Notes: a model not told the origin generated them from the letters alone. 64,000 bases of DNA from Deltaproteobacteria bacterium (GCA_021815305.1 JAKAHC010000007.1:62001-126000); one strand, 5' to 3'. Positions 51,493 through 62,700 are shown, numbered from the stretch's first letter. Translations and numbers: made by a program.

Positions 51493-52796
51493 TCTCCATC
51501 CGCCGCCGCCTCCTGGTCTGGCTGCTTTCGGTGTTGCTCTTCGCCTGTGCGCTGGTCGGCGCCATGACCTATTTCGAGGCAAGGGATGAAGTGAACGAGC
51601 TCTCCGACCGCCAGCTTCGCCAGGTGGCCCTTTCCCTGCGGCATCAGGAGGTTTTCCTTCCCGCGGCGTCCGGCGGCGGGCTCGGAGGGGAGGAGGAAGA
51701 CGACCTGGTCGTCCAGGTATGGGACCGCGCCGGAACGCTGGTCTATGCTTCGCGTCCGGGCATCCCGCTGCCCCGCGACATCCGCCCGGGGTTGCGCACG
51801 GTTTCCGGGAAGGAGGGCCGCTTTCGCCTTTTTGTCCTGACGGAACCGGTCCGGACCATCCAGGTGGCGCAACCGTTGAGCGCGAGGAGGGAAATCAGCG
51901 CCGGGATCGCTTTTCGCCTCCTTGCGCCGTCGCTTGCGCTGATCCCGGTCCTGGGGATTCTGATCTGGATCGCGGTGGGCCGGGGCCTGCGGCCGCTGGC
52001 GCAGGTAGCGTCGGCCATCGAGCAGCGGTCCCCGTCGGCCATGGAGCCGTTGCCCGAGCGGGATCTGCCGGGGGAAATCGTCCCGCTCGTGAAGGAATTG
52101 AACGATCTTCTGGCGCGCCTCTCGCATGCCATGGAGGCGCAACGCAGATTCATCGCGGATGCGGCGCACGAGCTTCGGACGCCCCTGTCCGCCGTCGACC
52201 TTCAGTCGCAGATCGTCGAGCGATCGGAGACGGAAGGGGAGAAGGCCGAGGCGTTCGCCCGGCTCAAGGGCGGAATTTGCCGTGCGAACCGGCTGGTCCA
52301 GCAGTTGCTGACGATGGCAAGGCTGGAACCCGGCGCGGCTCCTTATCGGCCGGTCCGGATCGACCTTGCGGATCTTCTGCGCAACATGGTTGCGGAATGG
52401 TCCCCCGCGGCGGCGGAGAAGGGAATCGACCTGGGGCTGACCCGGGCGGATCCCGCGGAGATCGAGGGGGACGAGGAATACCTGCGGGTCCTGGTGGGAA
52501 ACCTGATCGACAACGCCATCCGCTACACGCCGGAGGGCGGGCGCGTCGATGTCGGAATGAAGGGAGACGAAACGGGCGTGCGGATCGTCGTCGAGGATAA
52601 CGGTCCGGGCATCCCGGGGCCGGAGAGGGCGCGCGTGTTCGAGCGTTTTCACCGTTGCGAGGGAACCGTCGTTCCCGGAAGCGGGTTGGGCCTTTCCATC
52701 GTGAAAACGGTCGCGGAACGCACCGGAGGCCGCGTTTCGCTCGAGGCGGGCCGGGACGGCAAGGGGCTCCGGGCGACCGTGAGGTTTTCGGCATGA
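51489..52796 (+). CDS. Sensor histidine kinase
   Basis: 435-residue inner-membrane kinase with two membrane helices (about 10-30 and 140-165) flanking a periplasmic sensor of about 110 residues. A HAMP-like segment, H-box AHELRTPLS, N-box NLIDNAIRYTP, G1 DNGPGIPG and G2 GSGLGLSIVK follow. The start is the GTG overlapping the regulator stop; the end overlaps the TolC-type gene by ATGA. The architecture is that of QseC/CusS-like kinases, and metal or envelope stress is a reasonable but unproven signal. Confidence 0.93.
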   Translation: MISIRRRLLVWLLSVLLFACALVGAMTYFEARDEVNELSDRQLRQVALSLRHQEVFLPAASGGGLGGEEEDDLVVQVWDRAGTLVYASRPGIPLPRDIRPGLRTVSGKEGRFRLFVLTEPVRTIQVAQPLSARREISAGIAFRLLAPSLALIPVLGILIWIAVGRGLRPLAQVASAIEQRSPSAMEPLPERDLPGEIVPLVKELNDLLARLSHAMEAQRRFIADAAHELRTPLSAVDLQSQIVERSETEGEKAEAFARLKGGICRANRLVQQLLTMARLEPGAAPYRPVRIDLADLLRNMVAEWSPAAAEKGIDLGLTRADPAEIEGDEEYLRVLVGNLIDNAIRYTPEGGRVDVGMKGDETGVRIVVEDNGPGIPGPERARVFERFHRCEGTVVPGSGLGLSIVKTVAERTGGRVSLEAGRDGKGLRATVRFSA

Positions 52797-54181
52797 TGCG
52801 CCTTGGCGTCGGGACCGGCTTTCGGGGGATCTCCGGGATTGCCGCCGCCGCGGTCCTCTTCGCATTCGTGGCGGGCTGCGCCGCCTATCACCCGGATCCC
52901 CTCGACCGGAATCGGCAGGACGCCGCCCTGGCGGCGCCGGATCCGGTGATGCTGGCCCAGGAGGCGGCCAGGCTCCGTCACCCGCGGATCCCCCCCATGG
53001 CGCTGGATTTCACGAAGCCTTTGACCGGCAAGGAGCTCGCCGTAATCGCCGTGCTGGCGAACCCGGAACTGAAGGCGCTGCGGGCGGGAGAAGGCGTCGC
53101 GGATGCGCAGGTTTTCCGCGCCGGGCTGTTGCCCGATCCCCGGTTCTCCTTCGGCCTGGATCACCCCCTCAACGGAACGCCGGATCTTGTGAACGCCTAC
53201 AATTTCGGCCTCGACTGGGACGTCACCGGAGCGATTCTCCGGGGGACGGAGCGCAGGATCGCGGAAAGGGAGCGGGAGAAGATCCGCTACGACGTGGCGT
53301 GGCGGGAATGGCTCGAAGCGAACCGGGTGCGGCTGCTCGCCACGCGGCTGGCCTACCTGGGGAAACGGGAGGGGGTGGCCCGCAAGGCCGCCGAGGCCGC
53401 TTCGCGCATCCTGCAGATCACCCGGCGCAACCTGGAGCGGGGAGATGCGAAGATCGACGAGTTCGGCATTCGGCAGGTCGCCTACCTGGATACCGAAGAC
53501 CGCGCCCTTTCCCTGGCCAGGGAGCTGGAAAGAGCGCGGCAGGAGCTGAACCGGCGATTGGGGTTCCCGCCGGACCGGAGGATCCGCGTCGTCGCCGCCG
53601 CACGCACTCCCGCCGATTTTCCGCCGATCGATGCCGGATCGCTTTTCGAGGAGGCCCGGGGGGGGCGGCTGGATCTCATCGCTTTGCGGGCGGGGTACGC
53701 CGCCCAGGAAGAGCGGCTGTACGGGCAGGTTCTTCGCCAGTACCCCGCCTTCACCCTGGGGGTGAGCCGCGGGCGGGATACGAGCGACATCCGTACCGCC
53801 GGCTTCACGGTCGGCCTGGACCTCCCGCTCTGGAATCGGAACCGGGGGGGGATCGCCGTCGCCCGGGCCACGCGCGGGAAGCTTTCCGCGGAATACGCAT
53901 CACGGTTGCATATCGTTCGCGCCGACATCTCCATGCTTGCCGCCGACCTGGAACGTATCGGCCGGGAATGCGCCGTGCTCACCAAGGAGTTGCCCGAGCT
54001 GGAAAGGGCGGAAGGGACGATGCGCGACGCGGTAGCCAACGGGGACGTGACCCTGTTGGCCTACGAGGCGGTGCGGTCCTCTCTTCTGGACAAGAGGCTT
54101 TCCCTGCTGGGTTTGGAGCAGGCGGCCGCGGAACAGCGGGTGGCCCTGGAGCTCGCGGTCGGGACACCGTGGAATCGTTGA
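52793..54181 (+). CDS. TolC-family outer-membrane lipoprotein (first of two)
   Basis: 462-residue outer-membrane efflux channel. A lipobox (FVAGC, Cys about 26) indicates a lipid-anchored N-terminus. Long helical stretches (ERAREK..., LERARQELNRRLGF) and two efflux repeats (PELKALRAGEGVADAQVFRA; QYPAFTLGVSRGRDTSD) follow. It is translationally coupled to the kinase, so signalling and efflux are one transcript. The repeat signature GFTVGLDLPLWNRNRG is typical of heavy-metal-type channels. A second channel gene of the same length follows the pump, which is unusual. Confidence 0.85.
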   Translation: MMRLGVGTGFRGISGIAAAAVLFAFVAGCAAYHPDPLDRNRQDAALAAPDPVMLAQEAARLRHPRIPPMALDFTKPLTGKELAVIAVLANPELKALRAGEGVADAQVFRAGLLPDPRFSFGLDHPLNGTPDLVNAYNFGLDWDVTGAILRGTERRIAEREREKIRYDVAWREWLEANRVRLLATRLAYLGKREGVARKAAEAASRILQITRRNLERGDAKIDEFGIRQVAYLDTEDRALSLARELERARQELNRRLGFPPDRRIRVVAAARTPADFPPIDAGSLFEEARGGRLDLIALRAGYAAQEERLYGQVLRQYPAFTLGVSRGRDTSDIRTAGFTVGLDLPLWNRNRGGIAVARATRGKLSAEYASRLHIVRADISMLAADLERIGRECAVLTKELPELERAEGTMRDAVANGDVTLLAYEAVRSSLLDKRLSLLGLEQAAAEQRVALELAVGTPWNR

Positions 54182-54192
54182 GGGGGAATCCG

Positions 54193-55257
54193 ATGCATAC
54201 GCAGGGAAAAGCCGCGGCCGGTCTGCTGATCGCGCTGCTCGGAGCCGTTTTCTTCCCCGCCGCCGCGACGGCGGAAGGGAAGAAAAACGTCGAGGCGCCG
54301 TCCGTCCTCGTGCAGAGCGCGGTGGTGCGCCTCGTGTCCATGAAGGGAAGCCTTACGGCCTACGGCACCGTGGAATACGCCCCGGAGCATTCCCGGGTGG
54401 AGGATCTCCAGGGAGAGGGCGTGGTGAAAGAGGTGCTGGTCTCCGTCGGGCAGCCGGTTCGCAAGGGGGACCCGCTTCTGCGCCTGCTCCCCACGGCCAA
54501 CGCCAGCATGGAAATCGAGAGGGCCAGGCTCGACCTCGTGTTCGCCCGCAAGACCCTGGATCGCCTTTCGGAACTCCGGGGACGCCGGCTCGCGACCAAT
54601 GCGGAAGTGCAGGCCGCCGAGGAAACGCTTTCCAAGTCGCAGGCCGTGCTCGCGGAGCTCAGGAAACGGTATCTCGGCGAAGAGGGGCTGCTCCTGCGCG
54701 CCGGAAGGAACGGCGTCGTGGAAGCCGTCCTTGTCCGGGAGGGACAGATCGCCGTTCCCGGCGCGCCCCTCCTGCGCCTGGCCGACGGCAACCGGTTACG
54801 GATCCGGCTGGGCGTGGAGCCGGAAGACATGCAGCGAGTCCGGATCGGCCAGGCGGTGAGGATTCGACCGATGTATCCCGGGGCGAAGCCGGTGACCGGA
54901 CGGATCGGCGAAGTATTCCGGCAGGTGAACCCGCAGACCCGCCTGGCGGAGATCGTCGTGCCGCTCCCCGCCGTCGACGGGATTCTCCCGGGGGTCATGG
55001 TTCGCGGAGAGATTTTCACCCGGGCCGAATCCCGCGTCCCGGCCGTTCCGCGCCCCGCGGTTCTTTACGAGGGGGACAAGGGGTATGTTTTCGTCGTTGA
55101 AGGCGGGCTGGCGCGGCGGAGATTCGTGGACGTGGGCCAGGACGACGGCCGTTTCGTGGAGATCCGCAAGGGGCTCAACCCCGGCGAGACGGTGGTGACG
55201 CTCGGGAATTACGAACTTGCGGACGGAACGGCCGTGCGCTTCCGGGGATCGCGTTGA
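54193..55257 (+). CDS. RND efflux periplasmic adaptor (first)
   Basis: 354-residue membrane-fusion protein. The signal peptide ends near ATA (residue 27). The lipoyl/barrel-sandwich halves read VKEVLVSVGQPVRKGDPLLRL and GVVEAVLVREGQIAVPGAPLLRL, on either side of a helical hairpin; beta-barrel and membrane-proximal domains follow. It connects the RND pump downstream with the TolC-type channels. The start ATG follows AGGGGGAA; the stop overlaps the pump start by one base. Confidence 0.9.
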   Translation: MHTQGKAAAGLLIALLGAVFFPAAATAEGKKNVEAPSVLVQSAVVRLVSMKGSLTAYGTVEYAPEHSRVEDLQGEGVVKEVLVSVGQPVRKGDPLLRLLPTANASMEIERARLDLVFARKTLDRLSELRGRRLATNAEVQAAEETLSKSQAVLAELRKRYLGEEGLLLRAGRNGVVEAVLVREGQIAVPGAPLLRLADGNRLRIRLGVEPEDMQRVRIGQAVRIRPMYPGAKPVTGRIGEVFRQVNPQTRLAEIVVPLPAVDGILPGVMVRGEIFTRAESRVPAVPRPAVLYEGDKGYVFVVEGGLARRRFVDVGQDDGRFVEIRKGLNPGETVVTLGNYELADGTAVRFRGSR

Positions 55258-58200
55258 TGGGCGCTTGGCTCCAGCGGCACAGCCGCTCCCTTCTCCTCCT
55301 CATGGTCCTGCTCGCCCTCGGAGGGGCGGCCGCCGCGCTCCGCATGCCCGTGGCGATTTTCCCCCAGGTCCAGTTTCCCCGCATCGTCGTCAACGTGGAT
55401 TCCGGGGACCGGCCGGTGGACCGGATGGTGGTGGAAGTGACCCAGCCTCTGGAGCAGGCCCTTCGGGGAGTTCCCGGGGTGCGGGGGATGCGCTCGGCGA
55501 GCAGCCGGGGCTCCGCCGACCTCTCGGTCAATTTCGAGTGGGGGAGCGACATGGTCACGGCGCTCCTCGAGGTGGAATCCGCGGTGAACCGGACGCTGCC
55601 CCGGTTGCCGCACGGCACCTCCTTTACCGCCCGGCGGATGGATCCGACCGTCTTCCCCGTGCTGGGCCTTGCGCTCACCTCGGACCGCCCCGACCTCGTT
55701 CGCCTGCGCGACTTCGCCTATTACCGGCTGCGCCCCGTGGTTTCCACCGTGCCCGGCGTCGCCCGCGTGGAGGTGCTGGGAGGCGGGCAGGCGGAGTACC
55801 AGGTCCTCGCGGACCCGGCGAGGCTCCTGGAAGCGGGGCTCTCGCTCCAGGACGTCGCTTCCGCGCTGTCGGCCAGCAACGTCGTGACGGCGGTGGGCCG
55901 GCTGGAAGACCGGTACCGGCTCTATCTCGCTCTCTCCGACACGCGCCTCCAGGGGATCGAGGATATCCGCCACACCGTGCTGCGCAGCGGATCGGACGGC
56001 GTCATCGAGCTGGGCGACGTCGCCGAGGTGAGGGAAGGGGAGGTCCCCGAGTGGTTCCGGGTGACGGCCAACGGCAGGGACGCCGTGCTGATGAACGTCA
56101 TACAGCAGCCGGGGGCCAACACGGTTTCCCTGGTCCGGGAAATCCACCGGCGGATCGGCGCCTTCCGGGAACAGATCCCCGCCGACGTCCGGATCAAGCC
56201 GTATTACGACCAGTCCGAGCTGGTGGTCGCCTCCGCCGTCAGCGTCCGGGACTCGATCTTCATCGGGGCCGTCCTGGCGGCGGTGATCCTCCTGCTGTTC
56301 CTGCGCAGCCTGCGCATCACCGTGATCATCGCCATCGTCCTGCCCAGCGTGCTCGCCGCGACGGTCCTTCTTCTCGACGTGCTCCACATGAGTTTCAACA
56401 TCATGACGCTGGGCGGGATGGCGGCGGCCGTGGGGCTGATCGTCGACGACGGCGTGGTCATGCTCGAATTCATCATGCGCCGCATGAGCGAGGGGAAACA
56501 GAACGAGGACGCTCAGGAGGGACCGATCCTCTCCGCCGCCATCGAGATGACGCGGCCGCTCTCGGGTTCGTCCCTCGCCACGATCCTCGTATTCCTGCCC
56601 CTGGCTTTTCTCGGGGGGGTCACGGGAGGATTCTTCAAGGCGCTCGCCCTGACCATCTCCGCGAGCCTCGTGATCTCGTTTTTCGCCGCGTACCTGGCCA
56701 TCCCCCTCCTCGGGCATCTTTTCCTGAAACGGAAGGATGCCGAACGTCTCGAGTCCGTGGGAAAGGTGATGGGGTGGATGCACCGCGCGTACGAACGGCG
56801 GATGGCGGGGTTCCTCAAGAGGCCATGGCTGATCCTTCCCATCCTCCTCGGGCTCGCCGCCGTCGGGGCCGTTTCGTACACCCGGGTCGGCTCCGGGTTC
56901 ATGCCGCACATGGACGAGGGCGGGTTCATCCTCGACTACAAGGCCGCGCCGGGGACCTCGGTCGCCGAAACCGACCGGCTCCTGCGCCAGGTCGAGGCGA
57001 TCGTCACCTCCATCCCCGAGGTGGACAGCTACTCGCGGCGGACCGGCCTGCAACTGGGCGGAGGGGTAACGGAATCCAACGAGGGGGATTTCTTCATCCA
57101 CCTCAAGCCTCCCCCGCGCAGGGGCATCGACGCGATCATGGCCGAACTGCGCCGGCGGGTGGAGAACCGGGTGCCGGGGCTGCGGATCGAGACCGCCCAG
57201 CTCATGGAGGACCTGATCGGGGATCTTACGGCCGTCCCGCAGCCCGTCGAGATCAAGCTTTTCGGCGACAACGGGGCGCTTCTCCGGAAAACGGCGCCGG
57301 AGGTGGCCGCGGAGATCCGCCGCGTTCCCGGCGTCGTCGAGGTTTTCGACGGCGTCACCGTCGTAGGGGACGCCGTGGACATCCGGGTCGACCGGGTGAA
57401 GGCGGCCCTGGAGGGGCTCGATCCGGATGCGGTCACCCGCCAGGTGCGGGAACAGCTGGAAGGCGGCGTGGCGAGCCAAGTCCAGTCGGGGGAAAAGATG
57501 ATCGGCGTGCGGGTCTGGACGCCGTCCGGGCTTCGCGATCGGATCTCCCTGATCCGGCACCTTCTCCTTCGCGCGCCCGACGGCCATTACCTGCCCCTGA
57601 AACGGGTGGCGGAGATCGGCATCACAGTGGGGCAGGCGCAGGTCACGCGCGAGGATCTGCGGCAGATGGTCGCGGTGACCGGGCGCATCGAGGGCCGGGA
57701 CCTCGGCTCCACGATGCGGGAGATCCGTTCGGTTTTGGGCAAATTTCCCCTGCCGGCGGGGGTGTACGTGGAGTACGGCGGCCTTTACCGGGAACAGCGG
57801 AAATCGCTGCGCGACCTCCTCGCGGTTTTTCTGAGCGCCATCCTGATCGTCTCGTTGCTCCTGCTGTTCCTCTACGAGCGATTCGCGACGGTGTTCAGCA
57901 TCCTCGTGACGACACTCCTGTCGCTGAGCGGGGTGTTCCTGGGGTTGTGGCTTACCGGAACCGAGCTCAACATCTCCGCGATGATGGGGATGACGATGAT
58001 CGTCGGAATCGTCACCGAAATCGCCATCTTCTACTTCGCGGAGCTCGGGCCGTCGGGGACCCGGGATCCCAGGGAGCTGATCGAGGCCGGCCGGATGCGG
58101 ATGCGCCCGATCATCATGACTTCCGTGATCGCCGTCCTCGCCCTCCTGCCGCTGGCCCTGGGCATCGGCACGGGGGCGGCCATGCAGACCCCGCTGGCCA

Positions 58201-58313
58201 TCGCCATCATCTCGGGGCTGCTGATCGCCCTGCCCCTCGTCCTGATCTTCCTGCCGGCGCTGTACCTGGTGTTGCAGAGGGTTTTCCGCGGGAGGAAACC
58301 GGAGGGCGCGTGA
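55257..58313 (+). CDS. RND efflux pump, inner-membrane permease (first)
   Basis: 1018-residue proton-driven pump of the AcrB/CusA superfamily: 12 helices and two large periplasmic loops. The helix 4 block GGMAAAVGLIVDDGVVMLEF carries the paired acidic residues of the proton relay. The methionine/heavy-metal clusters of CusA cannot be judged by eye. The start is ATG 55257, sharing one base with the adaptor stop; TTG 55254 is the alternative. Context (two-component system, adaptor, two channels) points to an inducible exporter of metals or small hydrophobic compounds. Confidence 0.92.
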   Translation: MGAWLQRHSRSLLLLMVLLALGGAAAALRMPVAIFPQVQFPRIVVNVDSGDRPVDRMVVEVTQPLEQALRGVPGVRGMRSASSRGSADLSVNFEWGSDMVTALLEVESAVNRTLPRLPHGTSFTARRMDPTVFPVLGLALTSDRPDLVRLRDFAYYRLRPVVSTVPGVARVEVLGGGQAEYQVLADPARLLEAGLSLQDVASALSASNVVTAVGRLEDRYRLYLALSDTRLQGIEDIRHTVLRSGSDGVIELGDVAEVREGEVPEWFRVTANGRDAVLMNVIQQPGANTVSLVREIHRRIGAFREQIPADVRIKPYYDQSELVVASAVSVRDSIFIGAVLAAVILLLFLRSLRITVIIAIVLPSVLAATVLLLDVLHMSFNIMTLGGMAAAVGLIVDDGVVMLEFIMRRMSEGKQNEDAQEGPILSAAIEMTRPLSGSSLATILVFLPLAFLGGVTGGFFKALALTISASLVISFFAAYLAIPLLGHLFLKRKDAERLESVGKVMGWMHRAYERRMAGFLKRPWLILPILLGLAAVGAVSYTRVGSGFMPHMDEGGFILDYKAAPGTSVAETDRLLRQVEAIVTSIPEVDSYSRRTGLQLGGGVTESNEGDFFIHLKPPPRRGIDAIMAELRRRVENRVPGLRIETAQLMEDLIGDLTAVPQPVEIKLFGDNGALLRKTAPEVAAEIRRVPGVVEVFDGVTVVGDAVDIRVDRVKAALEGLDPDAVTRQVREQLEGGVASQVQSGEKMIGVRVWTPSGLRDRISLIRHLLLRAPDGHYLPLKRVAEIGITVGQAQVTREDLRQMVAVTGRIEGRDLGSTMREIRSVLGKFPLPAGVYVEYGGLYREQRKSLRDLLAVFLSAILIVSLLLLFLYERFATVFSILVTTLLSLSGVFLGLWLTGTELNISAMMGMTMIVGIVTEIAIFYFAELGPSGTRDPRELIEAGRMRMRPIIMTSVIAVLALLPLALGIGTGAAMQTPLAIAIISGLLIALPLVLIFLPALYLVLQRVFRGRKPEGA

Positions 58314-59698
58314 AAAACGTTCGGGTGAAGCCGGCATTCGTCCTTCTTGTCCTCTCCCTGTCGGCCGGGTGCGCCTCCTACCGGCCGGCGCCCATCCATC
58401 CCGGCGAGAATCTCTCCCGCTTCGAATCCAGGACGCTTGGCAACCCCGCCCTGGAGGAGTTTGTTCGGCGGAACAGCCCCGGGGCAATCCCCCGGTGGCC
58501 GCCCCGGAAGTGGGATCTCGCCCTGTTGACGGCGTCTGCGTTCTACTACCACCCGGACCTGGACGTGGCGCGTGCCCGGTGGGGAGTGGCCAAGGCGGCC
58601 GTGATCACGGCGGGGCAGCGGCCCAACCCCGGGGTCGGTGTCGTTCCGGAATACAACGCGAATTCGGCAAGCGGGATTTCCCCATGGATCCTCGGGTTTT
58701 CGTTGGACATCCCGCTGGAAACCGCGGGCAGGCGGGGGTACCGCATCGCGCGGGCCGGGGATCTCTCCCGGGCGGCGCGCTTCCACGTCGCCGCCGCGGC
58801 CTGGCGGGTGCGAAGCCGCCTGAGAAAACGCCTGCTCGACCTCTTCGCGGCGGTGCGGACCGAAACCATCCTGGAGAGGCGGCAAACCGTACAGGGAGAG
58901 ATCGTCGAGGCAACGGAGAAACGCCTGGCGGCAGGCGAAATCTCCCGGCTGGAGGTCACCCGGGCCCGAATCTCCCGGGACCGGACGGTTCTTCTTCTGC
59001 GGGAAGCGCGGAAACGGATCGCCGAGGCGCGCGTGGCGGTTGCCGACGCCGTCGGTGTGCCGGCTGCCGCTCTCGAAGGGATCGACATCTCCTTCCCTTT
59101 TCCGGACGGGTTCCCCGCGAATCCCCCATCGGGAGAGGTGCGGCGGGAGGCCTTGCTGAATCGCCCCGACATTCTCGCATCCCTTGCGGAATACGAGGCG
59201 TCCCAGTCTTCCCTCCGGCTGGAAATCTCCCGGCAGTACCCGGACCTCCGCCTTGGTCCCGGGTACAAGTGGGACCAGGGGGACAACAAGTGGTCCCTGG
59301 GGTTCTCCGTCTCCTTGCCGGTTTTTCATCATAACCAGGGGCCGATCGCCGAAGCCGAGGCGCGCCGGACGGAGTCCGCGGCCCGCTTCACCGCCTTGCA
59401 GGCCCGGGTGATCGGCGAATCGGACCGGGCCCTTGCGGGGTACCGGGAGAGCCTCGGGAAACTCGATGCGGCGGATACGTTGCTCGCGTCCCAACGGGCC
59501 CGCCGGAAATCGGAGGAAGCCCTGTTCAACGCCGGAGAGGCGGACCGACTGGCATTCCTCGGCGCCCGGTTGGAAATGGAAGCGGGGGAACTGGCCCGCC
59601 TGGAATCCCTCGTGGAGGCGCAAAAAGCCCTGGGGCTTCTGGAAGACGCGGTGGAGCGCCCGCTGGTTCCGGCGGAGGAATTCCCGTCGACGCCGTAG
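58310..59698 (+). CDS. TolC-family outer-membrane lipoprotein (second)
   Basis: 462-residue efflux channel with a lipobox (LSAGC, Cys about 21). The helix-rich repeats end in QSSLRLEISRQYPDLRLGPG and WSLGFSVSLPVFHHNQGPIA, as in CzcC/CusC-like proteins. The start GTG overlaps the pump stop (GTGA). It is clearly different in sequence from the first channel gene of this operon, not a recent copy. It may serve this pump, the convergent CzcA-like pump, or both. Confidence 0.87.
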   Translation: MKNVRVKPAFVLLVLSLSAGCASYRPAPIHPGENLSRFESRTLGNPALEEFVRRNSPGAIPRWPPRKWDLALLTASAFYYHPDLDVARARWGVAKAAVITAGQRPNPGVGVVPEYNANSASGISPWILGFSLDIPLETAGRRGYRIARAGDLSRAARFHVAAAAWRVRSRLRKRLLDLFAAVRTETILERRQTVQGEIVEATEKRLAAGEISRLEVTRARISRDRTVLLLREARKRIAEARVAVADAVGVPAAALEGIDISFPFPDGFPANPPSGEVRREALLNRPDILASLAEYEASQSSLRLEISRQYPDLRLGPGYKWDQGDNKWSLGFSVSLPVFHHNQGPIAEAEARRTESAARFTALQARVIGESDRALAGYRESLGKLDAADTLLASQRARRKSEEALFNAGEADRLAFLGARLEMEAGELARLESLVEAQKALGLLEDAVERPLVPAEEFPSTP

Positions 59699-59725
59699 GA
59701 GGCCGCGGCCGGGGCGCGTGGCGGT

Positions 59726-62700
59726 TCAGATTTCTTCCTGCCTTGCGAAACGGCCGAACCGGAGCGCCAGGGTCGGCAGAACCAGAAGGTTCAGCAGGGT
59801 GGATGTGACGAGGCCGCCGAGAATGATCTGGGCCATCGGGCCCTCGATCTCGCGCCCCGGCGCCCCGCTGCCGAGCGCAAGGGGCAGCAGCCCCAGCGCC
59901 GTGACCGCCGCCGTCATCAGGATGGGGGCCAGCCGTTCCGAGGCGCCGCGCACCGCCGCTTCCAGGCCCCATCCCACCCCCTCGACCGTGACCAGGTGCT
60001 CGTAACGGGAGATGAGCATCACGGAATTGCGCACCGTGATCCCGAAAAGCGTCACGAATCCCACGATGGAGCCCATGGACAGGATGCCCCCCGTGAGGAA
60101 GGCGATGAACACGCCTCCGGCGAGGGCGAACGGCAGGTTCAGGAGCACCAGCAGAAGGTTCCGGTAGTTGCCCATCACGATCGAAAGGAAAACGAGGATC
60201 CCCAGGCCGGCGATGGCCGAGTGGATCCACAGGTCCTGACGGGTTCGGGCCTGCTCCCCCGCCGCCCCGGCAAACGCCATGTACGTCCCCCCCGGGAAGG
60301 ATACCCTCCGAAGGATCCTTTCCTTCGCCCGCGCCGCGAATGCGCTTACGTTGCCCGTGACGTCGCAGGTTACGGTCTGGACGCGCCGTGCCCCCTCGTG
60401 CAGGACGATGAAGCGGGCCGGGGATTCGCGGAGATCGGCAAGCCGGCCCAGCCTCACGTAACTTCCCGGCGGATTCCGTAAAGGCAGCATGCCCGCATCG
60501 GTGATGCTTTTCCTGTAATCCGGCGCCAGGATCACCGATACGTCGAAGACCCTGTCGCCCCCGTACACCTGTCCCACGGTCTTGCCCTCGAAAGCAGTGT
60601 GCATGGCATCGAGGACGTGGACGGAATCGAACCCCCAGCGCGCAAGTTCCGGCTTCCGCAGAGAGGCCAGAAGCTCCGGCGCGCTCGGCGGGGATTGCAG
60701 CCTGACATCCGCCGCGCCGGGCATGTTGCCCAGCACCCCCGCGATCTCACCGGCCTTTGCGTCCAGCACGTCGAGGTCATTGCCGTAGACGTTGACGACG
60801 ACCGGGGCGGTGTAGCCGGAGATCGTCTCGTTGATCCTTTCGGTAAGGAATGTGTTGATGGAGAAATCGATCCCGGGGAACTTGCTCATGATCCGGCGGA
60901 TCTCATTTCTGGCGTGCCCGAACTGTTTTGCGTCGAGAGGCTTGAGCGTCAGGTCGAACTCGCTTGCGTTCGTCCCCCTGGCCTCCTCCCCTTTTTCCGC
61001 CCTCCCGGCCCGTTGCGAGACGGAGCGCACGTAGGGCAGTTTCATGAGATCTCCGGATATCCGCCCGCCCATGCGCAAGGTCTCCTCGAGGGAGGTGCCG
61101 GGGACGGTGGACACGTGGACGATGAAATTCCCCTCGATGAGTTCCGGCAGGAAGCTGCCGCGAAGGAACGGGATCGCGGCAAGGGTCGCGGCGACAAGGG
61201 CCGCGGCAATGCCGACCGCCGCCTTCGGATGCTTTTCGACCCCGTGGAGGAGCCTTTCGTAGCGCTCTTTCGTCCAACGGATGACGGGGGCCTCCGTTTC
61301 GGGCAAATCCCGTCCGCCGAGCATCACCATGCAGAGGGCGGGCGTTACGGTGAGGGCCACGAGCAGGGAGGACAAGATGGCCAGGATGTAGGCCGCGCCC
61401 AGGGGCGAGAAGAGACGCCCGGCCACGCCGGACATCGTAAGCACGGGGAGGAAGACGAGCACCACGGCGAAGGTGGCGTAGACCACGGCGCTCCTCACCT
61501 CCATCGAAGCGTCAAGCACGACGCGGAGGGCGGGGCGCGGGTTCTCGAGATGGCGGTTCTCCCTGAGGCGCCTGAAGATGTTCTCCACGTCGATGACGGC
61601 ATCGTCCACGACCTCGCCGATGGCGATGGCAAGCCCTCCCATGGTCATCGTGTTGAGGCTGAGCCCCATCCGCTCGAGTATCGTTACGGCGGAGAGCAGG
61701 GAAAGGGGGATGGCCGCGCACGAGATCGCCGCCGTCCGCAGGTTGAACAGAAACAGGAAAAGCACGATGACGACAAGGGCAACCCCGATGAGCAATGACG
61801 ACTTGACGTTGCCAAGCGCGGTCTCGATGAAATCGGCGGGCCGGAAGAGGTCGGGGTAGATCGTGACGCCTTGCCTTTGAAGGGCCGGGCGGAGCTCGTC
61901 GATCGCTTTTCCGAGTCTTCGGGTCACCTCCAGGGTATTGGTCCCGTATTGCGCCGAGACCACCATGAGAATGCCCGGCCCGCCGTTGATCGCGCCGCCG
62001 CCGATCCGCGGGGCGGGGGCATCGACCACGCGGGCCACGTCGCCAAGCATCACGTTCGCCTCGTTTTCATGCACGAGGACGGTGTCGGCCAGCTCCGCGG
62101 GCGTCAGCGACTGCCCTTCCGTGTGGAGGGGTATGCGCTGGTTCCCGTTCTCGATGAAGCCCGCCCCTTTCATGCCGGTGGCCTGTTTCGCGGCCCGGAG
62201 CACGTCCTCCATCGAAAGGCCGTACTTGATGAGGCGATCGGGCAGGACCTGCACCTGAAGTTGTCTCACCTCGCCCCCGAAGACGGCGATCTTCGAGACG
62301 CCCGGCACCGCGAGGAAGCGCGGCCTTACCGTCCAGTCCGCGACCGTCCGGAGTTCCATCGCCGTGAGTCTGTCCGACGCGAGCCCGGCCACGAGCACGC
62401 TGCCCGTGGAGGAAGTGAGCGGCGTCATGATGGGTGTGGTCCCGCCTGGGAGCTGCCCGGAGAGCGCCGAAAGGCGCTCCGCGACCTTCTGCCTCGCAAG
62501 GTAGATGTCGATGCCCGTCCTGAATTTCACGGTGATGACCGAAAGGCCCTGTATGGATTTCGAGCGGAGCGACGCGATCCCCCCCACGCCGTTCACGGCG
62601 TTTTCCAGCGGGCGGGTAATCAGGGCCTCGACCTGCCCTGGAGAAAACCCCGGCACCTCGGCATGGATGACCACCTGGGGGGGCGCGAATTCCGGAAACA

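Noticed and set aside
55209-58487. Long minus-strand open frame (over 1000 codons) opposite the first RND pump
   Set aside because: Same GC-driven shadow effect; the plus strand encodes a clear RND pump.
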